Shown here piece after piece: positions 1 through 7,234 of a DNA stretch of 18,426 nucleotides. The notes under the pieces are model-generated. The model saw only the letters and a list, made by a program, of their open reading frames with translations, made no database searches and had not been told where the DNA came from. Location: positions 1 through 18,426 of the forward strand of contig JAOUFZ010000010.1 of assembly GCA_029857995.1 (NCBI GenBank), written 5' to 3'. The stretch's first letter is position 1. The number at the start of each line of letters is the position of its first letter. This DNA comes from Dehalococcoidia bacterium. GTDB taxonomy: Bacteria > Chloroflexota > Dehalococcoidia > GIF9 > AB-539-J10. The position numbers and the translations under genes are program-made.

Positions 1-1
1 G

Positions 2-310
2 CCGGACGGTGCTGCCGTATTCAAAAGCGGATTCAGGAAAAAGCATCTTAAAAATCAGGATGCGCTTTACCTACAGAGGTTCATTATAGAGACTTGCCGT
101 GCTGAACTCGCCCATTGGGTCATTTTTGTTTTTTCGTTTCTTTTCTTCATCTGGAACGCCTGGTGGATCGGGATGATCATGGTAGCCTACGCCCTTATCG
201 TGAACATACCATGCATTATCGCTCAGCGATATAACAGGGCAAGATTAAAGAGATTCGACAGGAGGTGCGCTGAGCGAACTCTTTCCCAGCAAACCGGCAC
301 TCGAACGTAG
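2..310 (+). CDS. CrtO-like glycosyl-4,4'-diaponeurosporenoate acyltransferase, C-terminal part
   Basis: This is the 3' end of an open frame that enters from the left edge; 102 codons and a TAG stop are visible. The translation contains an ETCRAELAHW stretch, then a hydrophobic aromatic segment (FVFSFLFFIWNAWW) and YALIVNIPCIIAQRYNRARL. The order RAEL-HW, a membrane segment, then N-x-P-x-I-x-x-QRYNR-x-RL is the signature I know from the CrtO acyltransferase family, which acylates the sugar of staphyloxanthin-type carotenoids in Staphylococcus. Many bacteria without that pathway carry homologues, so the substrate here is unknown. The protein is probably an integral membrane enzyme. No terminator is evident after the stop, and the next gene has its own promoter. 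The family assignment is fairly secure; the specific reaction is not. Confidence 0.7.
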   Translation, partial: PDGAAVFKSGFRKKHLKNQDALYLQRFIIETCRAELAHWVIFVFSFLFFIWNAWWIGMIMVAYALIVNIPCIIAQRYNRARLKRFDRRCAERTLSQQTGTRT

Positions 311-391
311 TTGAAGATCTCTCTAGCTCGGAGTGTGAACTTTGTAAGGCTGGCAAATATGAATTCCACCACTAGCTAATTAACCCGGTCA

Positions 392-420
392 TTGACATGG
401 AAAATAGTTCATGCTACCAT
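392..420 (+). promoter_or_regulatory. Sigma-70-type promoter of the fur-rbr-kat operon
   Basis: A perfect -35 box TTGACA (392-397) is followed by a 17-base spacer and TACCAT (415-420), four of six matches to TATAAT. Transcription would start near 427, giving a leader of about 20 bases before the ATG at 449. The TTG of the -35 box is also the first codon of the longest open frame, so a start at 392 would lie outside the transcript. I see no convincing Fur or PerR operator palindrome next to it, although autoregulation is usual in this family. Confidence 0.6.
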
Positions 421-448
421 ATCAGTATCAGGATTCATTACTAATAAC

Positions 449-826
449 ATGAACAGGCAGACGAAACAGAGAAGGGCAATTTTGAACCTTCTGAGAAGGG
501 GTTATTATCATCTGACCGCTGACCAGATACATGATGATGTTAGAAAAGAGATACCCAATATCAGCAAGGGGACCGTGTATCGCAATCTTAAAGTGTTGCG
601 AGAGTTGGGGCTGGTTTCGGAACTGAGTCTTAACGACACTGTCAGCAGATTTGAAGCAAATCGGGAGAGTCACTACCATTTCCAGTGCGAACGGTGCGGC
701 CGAGTATTTGATGTTGATGAACCAATTGACAAAGAGTTAGACCGAAGAATTGCCAAGAGGACTGGATTTAAGATTTCGTACCACCAGCTCGAGTTTCGGG
801 GGCTATGTCATAACTGTCAGCAATGA
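449..826 (+). CDS. Fur/PerR-family metal-dependent transcriptional regulator
   Basis: A 125-residue protein with the N-terminal winged helix (recognition region ISKGTVYRNLKVL, residues 38-50) and C-terminal dimerisation domain of the Fur family. Two Cys-x-x-Cys pairs (C80/C83 and C120/C123) match the structural zinc site. The regulatory metal ligands align with Bacillus subtilis PerR as H21 (H37), E69 (D85), H75 (H91), H77 (H93) and D88 (D104). Glu instead of Asp at the PerR-85 position is the Fur-like state, reported in the literature to make the protein much less peroxide-sensitive. The start at ATG 449 is preferred because the in-frame TTG at 392 is the -35 box; the ribosome site is weak (CAGGA, about 17 bases upstream). 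It is the first gene of an operon with desulforedoxin, rubrerythrin and catalase, so it probably represses this stress set, either as PerR-like or as an iron-responsive Fur. Confidence 0.88.
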   Translation: MNRQTKQRRAILNLLRRGYYHLTADQIHDDVRKEIPNISKGTVYRNLKVLRELGLVSELSLNDTVSRFEANRESHYHFQCERCGRVFDVDEPIDKELDRRIAKRTGFKISYHQLEFRGLCHNCQQ

Positions 827-847
827 CAAAGAGAAAGGAGGGCTCAT

Positions 848-973
848 ATGGCAGTTAAGAAGGTTCGCGAGAAATACAGGTGCAATGTCTGCGGCAACGA
901 GGTTACCGTAACCAAGGTAGGTGGGGGAACGCTAGTCTGCTGCGGTAAAGACATGCAAAAAATAGAAGGATAG
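848..973 (+). CDS. Stand-alone desulforedoxin-like FeS4 protein
   Basis: A 41-residue protein preceded by a strong ribosome site (AAAGGAGG, 834-841). It has C12-x-x-C15 and an adjacent C31-C32 pair, the spacing of the desulforedoxin fold, which binds one iron through four cysteines. The same fold forms the N-terminal domain of class I desulfoferrodoxin (superoxide reductase), but the catalytic superoxide-reductase domain is absent and the frame closes with TAG right after the domain. It sits 21 bases after the regulator and 12 before rubrerythrin, so it is co-transcribed and may pass electrons to rubrerythrin; that partner is inferred. Together with the last Cys pair (LVCCGKDM) the whole protein is consistent with a complete small redox carrier rather than a fragment. 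Confidence 0.85.
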   Translation: MAVKKVREKYRCNVCGNEVTVTKVGGGTLVCCGKDMQKIEG

Positions 974-985
974 GAGGGAAACTAC

Positions 986-1564
986 ATGAGCAAATCAGTT
1001 AAAGGTACACAAACAGAAAGGAATCTATTAAAGGCGTTTGCCGGAGAATCCCAGGCAAGGAATCGCTACACATTCTTTGCCAGCGCTGCCCGTAAGGAAG
1101 GTTATGAGCAGATTGCCAACATATTCGCGGAGACTGCTGGTAACGAGAAGGAGCACGCCGAGATCTTCTTCAAATACCTGGAGGGCGGTGATGTTGAAAT
1201 CGAGGCTGCCTACCCTGCAGGCATTATTGGAGATACAAAGACGAATCTCAATGCCGCGGCGGATGGTGAGAAGATGGAATGGAGTAAGATTTACGCTGAC
1301 TTTGAAAAGACCGCCCGGAAAGAAGGTTTCGCAAAGATAGCCAAATCATTCAAGGAAATTGCCGACGTGGAGGAATTCCACGAAAAAAGATACCGGAAAC
1401 TGGCCAGGAACGTAGTCGCAGGGGAAGTCTTCAAAAAGAGAACCGTCGTTAAATGGCACTGCACTAACTGCGGGTATATCCACGAAGGTACCGAGGCACC
1501 GAAAGAATGCCCGGCCTGCAAACATACGCAGGCGTATTATGAACTGCTGGCGGAGAATTATTAA
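986..1564 (+). CDS. rbr: Rubrerythrin
   Basis: A 192-residue protein of normal rubrerythrin length. The N-terminal ferritin-like four-helix domain carries the diiron ligand motifs: E21 in AGES, E54 and H57 in EKEH, E95/E98 in the GEKMEW region, and E129/E130 with H132 in DVEEFHEKRY. A C-terminal rubredoxin-like domain follows, with C159-x-x-C162 and C175-x-x-C178. The enzyme reduces hydrogen peroxide to water in the cytoplasm of anaerobes and microaerophiles, using electrons from rubredoxin-type donors. A ribosome site (GGAGGG) lies 6 bases before the ATG. It is the third gene of the stress operon, directly after the desulforedoxin gene, which is a plausible donor. Confidence 0.95.
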   Translation: MSKSVKGTQTERNLLKAFAGESQARNRYTFFASAARKEGYEQIANIFAETAGNEKEHAEIFFKYLEGGDVEIEAAYPAGIIGDTKTNLNAAADGEKMEWSKIYADFEKTARKEGFAKIAKSFKEIADVEEFHEKRYRKLARNVVAGEVFKKRTVVKWHCTNCGYIHEGTEAPKECPACKHTQAYYELLAENY

Positions 1565-1614
1565 GATGAAGTGCCCACCAGCAAGCCAAAAAATAAGCTG
1601 AAAGGGAGGAGATA

Positions 1615-3051
1615 ATGAAGAAGAGACACCTTACCACTAATCAAGGCGTACCGGTTACTGATAATCAAAACTCGCTGACTGTCGGAGAGCGTGGGCCGAC
1701 GCTTTTACAGGACGTTCATCTTGTTGAGAAACTGGCGCATTTCGACAGAGAGCGAATCCCGGAGAGGGTGGTTCACGCCAAAGGGGCCGGGGCCCACGGA
1801 TACTTTCAGGCATATCAAAGCATGGCAAAATACACAAAGGCGAAATTCCTTCAGGACCCGGCAAAGAAAACTCCGGTTTTTGTCCGCTTTTCAACTGTGG
1901 TCGGCTCTAAAGGGTCCGCCGATACCCTGCGCGACCCCCGGGGCTTCGCCGTCAAGTTCTACACCGAAGACGGCAACTATGACCTTGTTGGCAATAACCT
2001 GCCCGTTTTCTTTATCCGGGACGCCATCAAGTTTCCAGACATGGTGCACTCCTTTAAACCGGCACCAAATACCAATATCCCGGATGACAATCGTTTCTGG
2101 GACTTCATTTCACTTACTCCTGAGTCCACGCATATGATTACCTGGCTCTTTTCCGACCGGGGCACCGTCAAAAGCTACCGTACCATGGAAGGCTTTGGGG
2201 TGAACACATATAAGTGGATTAATGCCAAAGGGAAGGCAGTGTATGTCAAATATCACTGGAAGCCAGCGGCGGGCGTCCATCCGATCGATCGCCATGAGGC
2301 TGACCGCCTAGCGGGGGAAGACCCTGATGTTGCCACTCGCGACCTCTATGACACCATTGCGTCAGGCAAGACAGTGGAGTGGGAGCTATATGTACAGATA
2401 ATGGATATTGCCGACGAGCTGAAGCAGACCTTTGACCCGTTAGATGTCACCAAGACCTGGCGGGAAGACAAGTTTCCACTCATAAAGGTAGGCGGGATGG
2501 TCTTGGACCGCAACCCGGAAAACTTCTTTGCTGAGGTTGAACAGGCTGCTTTCTGCCCGGCCTCCATTGTACCGGGAATTGAGCTTTCAGCCGATAAGCT
2601 CCTTCAGGGTAGAGCATTTTCTTACGCGGATACACAGCGACATCGCCTGGGTCCGAACTATTTACAGCTATCAATAAATAGGCCCCGAGTGACTGTAGAT
2701 AATAACCAGCGTGATGGGGCAATGCAGCAGGCCATCCATACTGGGGTTGTAAACTACGAGCCCAATACCCTGGCTGATGGTATGCCCGGTGAAGCTGCGG
2801 CATCAGCTTCCGAGCAATACCGACTGGAAGGCATAGTGGGTAGGAAGAAAATTAGCCTGACCAATGACTTCGAGCAAGCGGGCGAGCGGTATCGTTCACT
2901 GAGCAAAGTGAACCGGGACCACCTCGTGGATAACGTTACTGCTTCATTGGGCAAGACTAAAAAAGACATTCAGAAACGGATGGTGGAAAACTTGACAAAA
3001 GCCGATGCTGAACTGGGCAAACGTGTGGCTAAAGGGATGAAACTCGTGTAG
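1615..3051 (+). CDS. katA: Monofunctional heme catalase, small subunit type
   Basis: A 478-residue protein that disproportionates hydrogen peroxide. Catalytic His54 lies in RVVHAKGAGAHG, the distal Asn pair is N127-N128 in LVGNNLPVFFIRD, and the proximal heme ligand is Y337 in GRAFSYADTQRHRLG with R333. The length and the missing C-terminal flavodoxin-like domain place it with the small-subunit (clade 3) catalases. The ribosome site GGAGG ends about 4 bases before the ATG. It is the last gene of the operon, 50 bases after rubrerythrin, and a candidate terminator follows. Pairing catalase with rubrerythrin under a Fur-family regulator gives two peroxide-removal routes, one that consumes reducing power and one that does not. 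The gene symbol follows family usage. Confidence 0.95.
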   Translation: MKKRHLTTNQGVPVTDNQNSLTVGERGPTLLQDVHLVEKLAHFDRERIPERVVHAKGAGAHGYFQAYQSMAKYTKAKFLQDPAKKTPVFVRFSTVVGSKGSADTLRDPRGFAVKFYTEDGNYDLVGNNLPVFFIRDAIKFPDMVHSFKPAPNTNIPDDNRFWDFISLTPESTHMITWLFSDRGTVKSYRTMEGFGVNTYKWINAKGKAVYVKYHWKPAAGVHPIDRHEADRLAGEDPDVATRDLYDTIASGKTVEWELYVQIMDIADELKQTFDPLDVTKTWREDKFPLIKVGGMVLDRNPENFFAEVEQAAFCPASIVPGIELSADKLLQGRAFSYADTQRHRLGPNYLQLSINRPRVTVDNNQRDGAMQQAIHTGVVNYEPNTLADGMPGEAAASASEQYRLEGIVGRKKISLTNDFEQAGERYRSLSKVNRDHLVDNVTASLGKTKKDIQKRMVENLTKADAELGKRVAKGMKLV

Positions 3052-3140
3052 GTATTAATTGCTATTGGCAAGTCAAAGCGGTAGTTTTAGCGATCATATT
3101 TCCTTAGGTTTAGAAGGAAAATCAGCGATAACCCAGAAGG

Positions 3141-3259
<119 letters not shown>

Positions 3260-3269
3260 AACGTGAATT

Positions 3270-3275
3270 ATTGTA
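3270..3275 (-). promoter_or_regulatory. Candidate -10 box for tRNA-Ala
   Basis: The minus strand reads TACAAT, five of six matches to TATAAT, ending 11 bases before the mature 5' end of tRNA-Ala. That is the expected position for a tRNA promoter. No good -35 box is visible at standard spacing. Confidence 0.35.
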
Positions 3276-3354
3276 TCAAATACTGTGCGGGAGCAAAAGC
3301 GTCATCCTTTTTAGTTTACGACATAGCTGCTATACTGGCAAAGAGGATACATAG

Positions 3355-4062
3355 GTGCCGAGTATAAGTTTCTTAACGGCTCTGGCTGCAGGGCTTTTAT
3401 CCTTTCTATCGCCTTGTATTCTACCGCTGGTTCCAGTGTACCTGGCCAACATAGCTGGGGCATCAGTCCTCACCCCAGACCTTCCTGATCGAAGACGTAT
3501 TCTTCTCCATACCATCAGCTTCATAGTCGGTTTCTCTCTGGTTTTCGTCACTTTAGGAGCTTCTCTCGGCTTATTGGGGGCCGCACTGCCACAGGCCGTG
3601 TTGGAAAAAGTGGGTGGCGCTCTATTAATCACGTTCGGCGTATTTCTAATAGCTGCTGCTAAAGTGCCCTGGCTCAATTATGAGAAGCGTCTTGACTTTG
3701 CCAGGGCTAAAGGCACAGGCTATCTGAGGTCTCTGCTAATAGGAGTAATATTCTCCCTAGGCTGGATTCCCTGTGTTGGCCCGATTCTGGGGGGCATTCT
3801 GACCCTGGCGGCGAGTTCACAAACAGTGTGGCAGGGAGTCTATCTTCTACTTGCTTATTGTTTAGGGCTGGGGCTGCCCTTCATCGCCGTAGGCCTAGCG
3901 TTAGGGGCAGCATCTCGATACATCAGATGGCTCAGCCGCCATGCTTTCGTCACCTCTATAGTAGCCGCAGTGCTGCTTATCACCATAGGAATTTTGATGT
4001 TGACCGGTTACCTGGAGTATCTTAGCGGGCTTATGCCAGGAGGTTATCAATATGGCTGGTAG
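3355..4062 (+). CDS. ccdA: CcdA-type thiol-disulfide transmembrane electron carrier
   Basis: A 235-residue, very hydrophobic protein with about six membrane segments, the normal size of CcdA. The two redox cysteines are in the expected places: C21 in FLSPCILPLVP and C140 in GWIPCVGPILGG. CcdA carries electrons from cytoplasmic thioredoxin across the membrane to extracytoplasmic thioredoxin-like partners, for cytochrome c maturation or protein thiol reduction. The GTG start is preceded by AGAGGA at 7 bases. The 3' end overlaps the next gene by 11 bases, so the two are translationally coupled, and the downstream TlpA-like protein is its likely partner. An extended -10-like TGCTATACT (3328-3336) lies just upstream but would leave almost no leader. 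Confidence 0.92.
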   Translation: MPSISFLTALAAGLLSFLSPCILPLVPVYLANIAGASVLTPDLPDRRRILLHTISFIVGFSLVFVTLGASLGLLGAALPQAVLEKVGGALLITFGVFLIAAAKVPWLNYEKRLDFARAKGTGYLRSLLIGVIFSLGWIPCVGPILGGILTLAASSQTVWQGVYLLLAYCLGLGLPFIAVGLALGAASRYIRWLSRHAFVTSIVAAVLLITIGILMLTGYLEYLSGLMPGGYQYGW

Positions 4063-4585
4063 AATGTCAAAGAAGGCTTGGCTAATATTGGCAATCGTGA
4101 TTATCGCAGTTGGCGCTACAGTTGGAATCACTCTGAGTCGTAATTCCGCCAGTCCGTCAGACTTCACATTGCCTATTATTACGTGGAATGAAACAAGCCT
4201 GTCTGAGCTAGAAGGGACTCCGGCCGTGCTTAATTTCTGGTCTATTTCGTGTTATTGGTGCAGGCAGCAACTGCCCTACCTTGAGGCCGTGGCCCAGCAA
4301 AGCGAAGGACAGATGAGAGTTATAGCCATTAATATGGCCAATAATGCCGCAGATATACAGAAGTTTTTCGGGGACTATGAACCGGCTATGACAATAGCAG
4401 TTGATAAGAACAGGGAAGCTTTCAAGGACTACTGCGTGGCCTACAACAACACAGGAGGATATATTCCGTTTACATTATTCGTCGATAGTGAAGGTGAAGT
4501 TCAGTACGCAAAAATTGGCGCCTTTGCCAGTGAAGCAGCGTTGTGGGATGCTCTGCACGACGTTTTTGGAGTTACTACTCCCTAA
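4052..4585 (+). CDS. Membrane-anchored TlpA/ResA-like thioredoxin
   Basis: A 177-residue protein with one N-terminal membrane anchor (about residues 9-28) and an external thioredoxin fold. The active site is C67-Y-W-C70, set in NFWSISCYWCRQQLPYL as in TlpA/ResA proteins, and the conserved cis-proline is P139 in GYIPFTLFVD. A third cysteine (C128) lies outside the active site. It starts inside the end of ccdA, with AGGAGG as ribosome site, so it probably receives electrons from CcdA and keeps exported proteins or apocytochrome c reduced. The exact client cannot be told from this window. It ends 11 bases inside the convergent fabF gene. Confidence 0.88.
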   Translation: MAGRMSKKAWLILAIVIIAVGATVGITLSRNSASPSDFTLPIITWNETSLSELEGTPAVLNFWSISCYWCRQQLPYLEAVAQQSEGQMRVIAINMANNAADIQKFFGDYEPAMTIAVDKNREAFKDYCVAYNNTGGYIPFTLFVDSEGEVQYAKIGAFASEAALWDALHDVFGVTTP

Positions 4586-5822
4586 ACTTTCTGAAGACAA
4601 GGGTAGCATTAATTCCACCAAAGCCAAAGGAGTTGGAGAGAGCTATGCCTACCTTGGCCTTTCTGGCGATATTAGGGACGTAATCTAAGTCACATTCGGG
4701 GTCTGGAGTATCATAGTTTATGGTCGGCGGTATGATACCATCCCTCATAGTAAGAACGGTGAAGATTGCTTCCACTGCACCTGCTGCTCCCAATAAATGG
4801 CCGAACATAGATTTATTGGAGCTTATAGGTACCTTTTTGCCGTGTTCTCCCAGGGCTGCCTTTATCGCCTTAGTCTCCGATACGTCATTGCTAATGGTAG
4901 ACGTTCCATGAGCGTTAATGTACTCAACATCGCCAGGCGAGATAGCGGCATCACTCAAGGCCAGCTTAAGACACCGTGCTTGATTTTCCCAGTCAGGATC
5001 AGTTATGTGAAAGCTATCGATGTTGGAGCCGTAGCCAATGAGCTCGGCATAGATTTTAGCCCCCCTTCGCGCGGCTGATTCTATTTCCTCCAAGATGACA
5101 ACTCCCGCCCCTTCGCCGATTACGAAACCATCGCGGTCCTTATCAAAGGGACGGCTCGCCTTCTCGGGCTCATTATTCCTTCGGGACAAGGCTCTCATTT
5201 TGTCGAATCCGGCAACGGCAATGGGGATAACGTAGGCATCGCTCCCTCCAGCAATCATGGCATCTGCTTCGTCATATTGAATAAGCCTCAAAGCATCACC
5301 AATACAATTGCTTCCGGTCGCGCAGGCAGTAACCACACATTTGCTCGGTCCCCGGATGCCAAACTCCATGGAGATCTCACCTACCGCCATGTTGGGTAGA
5401 AATCCAGGAATGAAGAAAGGAGAAACCCTCTCTGGTCCCTCATCACGAAGGGTGAGAAGGTTCGCTCCGAACATGTTCAGCCCGCCAGCACATGAGCCTA
5501 GCACTACTCCTACCCTGCTGGTATTATCTCCATTTATAGTCAGTCCGGCATCATGTATTGCCAAGCGAGCAGCCACCAGTGCGTACTGTATGAAGGGGTC
5601 TGTCCGTCTGATTTTTTTCTTGTCCAGAAAATCTTCAGGATGGAAATCCTTGAGTTCGGCAGCGATTTGCACGTTGAAACCGGAAGAGTCAAACTTGGTG
5701 ATTCTGGCTACCCCTGATTTGCCCTGGCACAGCCTTTGCCAGGATTCCTCAACACCCGTAGCTAAAGGAGTAACAGCACCCAGTCCAGTGATTACTACTC
5801 TTCTTTTAAGTGCCCTGTTCAC
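4575..5822 (-). CDS. fabF: 3-oxoacyl-[acyl-carrier-protein] synthase II
   Basis: A 415-residue protein of typical KAS II length that condenses malonyl-ACP with acyl-ACP in fatty acid elongation. The Cys-His-His triad is present: C167 in VTACATGSN, H305 in NAHGTSTISND and H342 in SMFGHLLGAAGAVEA. The glycine-rich C-terminal SNSFGFGGINATL is also standard. The start is GTG (5820-5822) with no clear Shine-Dalgarno, so initiation may be inefficient. It lies 113 bases after acpP in the same direction, separated by an intrinsic terminator, so its expression probably depends on read-through or a weak local promoter. Its 3' end overlaps the convergent thioredoxin gene by 11 bases. Confidence 0.96.
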   Translation of the reverse strand: MNRALKRRVVITGLGAVTPLATGVEESWQRLCQGKSGVARITKFDSSGFNVQIAAELKDFHPEDFLDKKKIRRTDPFIQYALVAARLAIHDAGLTINGDNTSRVGVVLGSCAGGLNMFGANLLTLRDEGPERVSPFFIPGFLPNMAVGEISMEFGIRGPSKCVVTACATGSNCIGDALRLIQYDEADAMIAGGSDAYVIPIAVAGFDKMRALSRRNNEPEKASRPFDKDRDGFVIGEGAGVVILEEIESAARRGAKIYAELIGYGSNIDSFHITDPDWENQARCLKLALSDAAISPGDVEYINAHGTSTISNDVSETKAIKAALGEHGKKVPISSNKSMFGHLLGAAGAVEAIFTVLTMRDGIIPPTINYDTPDPECDLDYVPNIARKAKVGIALSNSFGFGGINATLVFRKFRE

Positions 5823-5895
5823 GCTTGTTCAATTTTTCCAGCCTAAGAAGCTTTTGTAGCTAATGTTCTAACTCTGTCGCATCGGCCTAGGCGAC

Positions 5896-5930
5896 AAAAA
5901 AAGGCAGGAATGCTTATTTCAGCATTACCT
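5896..5930 (-). terminator. Intrinsic terminator or attenuator between acpP and fabF
   Basis: Read on the minus strand, AATGCT (5926-5921) pairs with AGCATT (5914-5909) around a 6-base loop. With one bulged base the stem extends by three further pairs, to 5906 and 5930. Three bases later comes a run of seven T (5902-5896). It starts six bases after the acpP stop codon. A second dyad, TGTCGC/GCGACA (around 5875-5895), follows it. The arrangement would let ACP be made in excess over FabF. Confidence 0.65.
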
Positions 5931-5935
5931 ACTTT

Positions 5936-6175
5936 CTAGATTTTTGATTCGATATAGTCAATTGCGTCTTGGACAGTCTGTAGATTCTCCGCGTCCTCAT
6001 CGGGGATTTCGATTTTGAAGGTGTCTTCCACCGCAGTAATCAATTCAATGAAGTCTAGGCTATCGGCATCAAAGTCATCAGCAAATGATGCTTTGGGGAC
6101 TATTTTTGATTCATCAATCTCCAACATCTCCACGATCAATTTCTTTAACTGTTCAAAGGTCTGGGTCTCACTCAT
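5936..6175 (-). CDS. acpP: Acyl carrier protein
   Basis: A 79-residue acidic protein of normal ACP length. The phosphopantetheine attachment site is S39 in FDADSLDFIEL, in the usual D-S-L context, and the helix II recognition residues (acidic E/D after the DSL) are present. It carries growing acyl chains for the cytoplasmic fatty acid synthase; its partner fabF lies directly downstream. The ribosome site AAAGGGA lies about 10 bases before the ATG. An extended -10 promoter lies at 6231-6239. Confidence 0.97.
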   Translation of the reverse strand: MSETQTFEQLKKLIVEMLEIDESKIVPKASFADDFDADSLDFIELITAVEDTFKIEIPDEDAENLQTVQDAIDYIESKI

Positions 6176-6230
6176 TTTCTCGTTCCCTTTCTGGCGCTAA
6201 TTTCTTAAGCCTGAATCATATTATTTTCGT

Positions 6231-6239
6231 ATTATATCA
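6231..6239 (-). promoter_or_regulatory. Extended -10 promoter of acpP
   Basis: The minus strand reads TGATATAAT, a perfect TATAAT with the TG extension. At the normal -35 distance there is only a poor match (TCCCTA), which fits an extended -10 promoter. The leader to the acpP ATG would be about 50 bases. Confidence 0.6.
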
Positions 6240-6308
6240 TCCCCCATGCTGTCTAGGGAATTGGGGAGCATACAAAGCGGCTATAGAAATTTTGGGATGA
6301 AATCTCAG

Positions 6309-6380
6309 CTCCCCGGGTAGGACTCGAACCTACAACCAAGCGGTTAACAGCCGCCCACTCTACCATTGAGCTACCGGGGA
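6309..6380 (-). tRNA. tRNA-Asn(GUU)
   Basis: A 72-base cloverleaf: acceptor stem TCCCCGG/CCGGGGA, discriminator G, anticodon loop CTGTTAA with anticodon GTT, and T-loop TTCGAGT. The CCA end is not encoded (GCTG follows), unlike the other four intact tRNAs in this window. No strong promoter is seen upstream. Confidence 0.96.
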
Positions 6381-6537
6381 ATGAATGCTGTGGCGCAACT
6401 CCTCAAATTCACTGGCATTGATTTTGGCATCTTTTGGGATTTTCCTCAAGATGGTCTTCCCGGAGTGTCTGCCTTAAAGCCGATTTTCATCCTGCTCTTT
6501 TGCCGCAGCGAATACATGGTCTGACATATGCTGCTCT

Positions 6538-7026
6538 TTACCGTGCTTCGCTCTGTGAGATGTAGCCGTCATCGACAGGCAAATTCGGTTGCTGGGCAGC
6601 TTGCATGGCTAGCTCGTCGCAACGTACGTTTTCCGGGGTTCCGCCATGTCCCTTGACCCAGCCAAACTGTACCTCATGATGCTCGCACAGTCGCAAGAGC
6701 TTCTCCCAGAGGTCGGGATTCAGCGCCTTTTCTCGCTTATTCCGTTTCCATCCACTTGCTCGCCATCTCTGAACCCATCCTCTCGACATTGCCTTGACTA
6801 AGTACTCGGAGTCGCTGTACAACATCACCTGGCATTTCTCTTTTAGTGCCCCTAATCCAACGATCGCAGCCATTATTTCCATTCGGTTATTAGTAGTTCT
6901 GCGATAGCCCCCCGATAGCTCTCGTTTGCGACCCTGATACAGGAGTATTATTGCATACCCGCCAGGGCCAGGATTTCCCAGGCATGCGCCATCGGTATAA
7001 ATAGTGACGTGCTTAATTTTCCGCAT
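6538..7026 (-). CDS. rnhA: Ribonuclease HI
   Basis: A 162-residue protein that cleaves the RNA strand of RNA-DNA hybrids. The catalytic acidic residues are D12 (YTDGACLGNPGPGG), E50 (TNNRMEIMAAI), D72 (LYSDSEYLV) and D137 (NVRCDELA), with the auxiliary H127 in VKGHGG. The basic protrusion (WVQRWRASGWKRNKREK) is present, as in the E. coli enzyme. The ATG at 7026-7024 has only a weak ribosome site. It lies downstream of tRNA-Gln, tRNA-Leu and tRNA-Phe on the same strand and may be read from the tRNA-Phe promoter. About 150 bases with no recognisable gene separate its stop from tRNA-Asn. Confidence 0.96.
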   Translation of the reverse strand: MRKIKHVTIYTDGACLGNPGPGGYAIILLYQGRKRELSGGYRRTTNNRMEIMAAIVGLGALKEKCQVMLYSDSEYLVKAMSRGWVQRWRASGWKRNKREKALNPDLWEKLLRLCEHHEVQFGWVKGHGGTPENVRCDELAMQAAQQPNLPVDDGYISQSEAR

Positions 7027-7046
7027 TGAGGTTGCTCATGTTGCCA

Positions 7047-7097
7047 TCTCGAGCGATAGCGAAAGGTTCAGATTCTTCGCTGGACTCAGAATGACAG
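7047..7097 (-). repeat. Dispersed TGTCATTCTGAG-type intergenic repeat
   Basis: Read on the minus strand the segment begins CTGTCATTCTGAGTCCAGCG, continues AAGAATCTGAACC and ends near GCTCGAGATG. I recognise this as a widespread non-coding repeat of many bacterial genomes, often mis-annotated as small proteins rich in HSESSEES. Only one copy is in the window, so repetition cannot be shown here. It lies between tRNA-Gln and rnhA. Confidence 0.6.
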
Positions 7098-7147
7098 AAG
7101 TCGTTATCAAGCAGTTTCGATCCACTGATCTTTGCTTTGACATTTGT

Positions 7148-7221
7148 TGGCTGCCGGGCCAGGATTCGAACCTGGGCTAAAGGATCCAAAGTCCTCTGTG
7201 CTACCGCTACACAACCCGGCA
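7148..7221 (-). tRNA. tRNA-Gln(UUG)
   Basis: A 74-base cloverleaf with encoded CCA: acceptor stem TGCCGGG/CCCGGCA, discriminator G, anticodon loop CTTTGGA with anticodon TTG, and T-loop TTCGAAT. It lies 13 bases from tRNA-Leu and is certainly co-transcribed with it. Confidence 0.97.
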
Positions 7222-7234
7222 CTACATCATGTTT

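Noticed and set aside
311..448. Possible Fur or PerR operator (A/T-rich TAGCTAATTAA and ATTACTAATAAC)
   Set aside because: Neither fits the 7-1-7 inverted repeat well enough to claim an operator.
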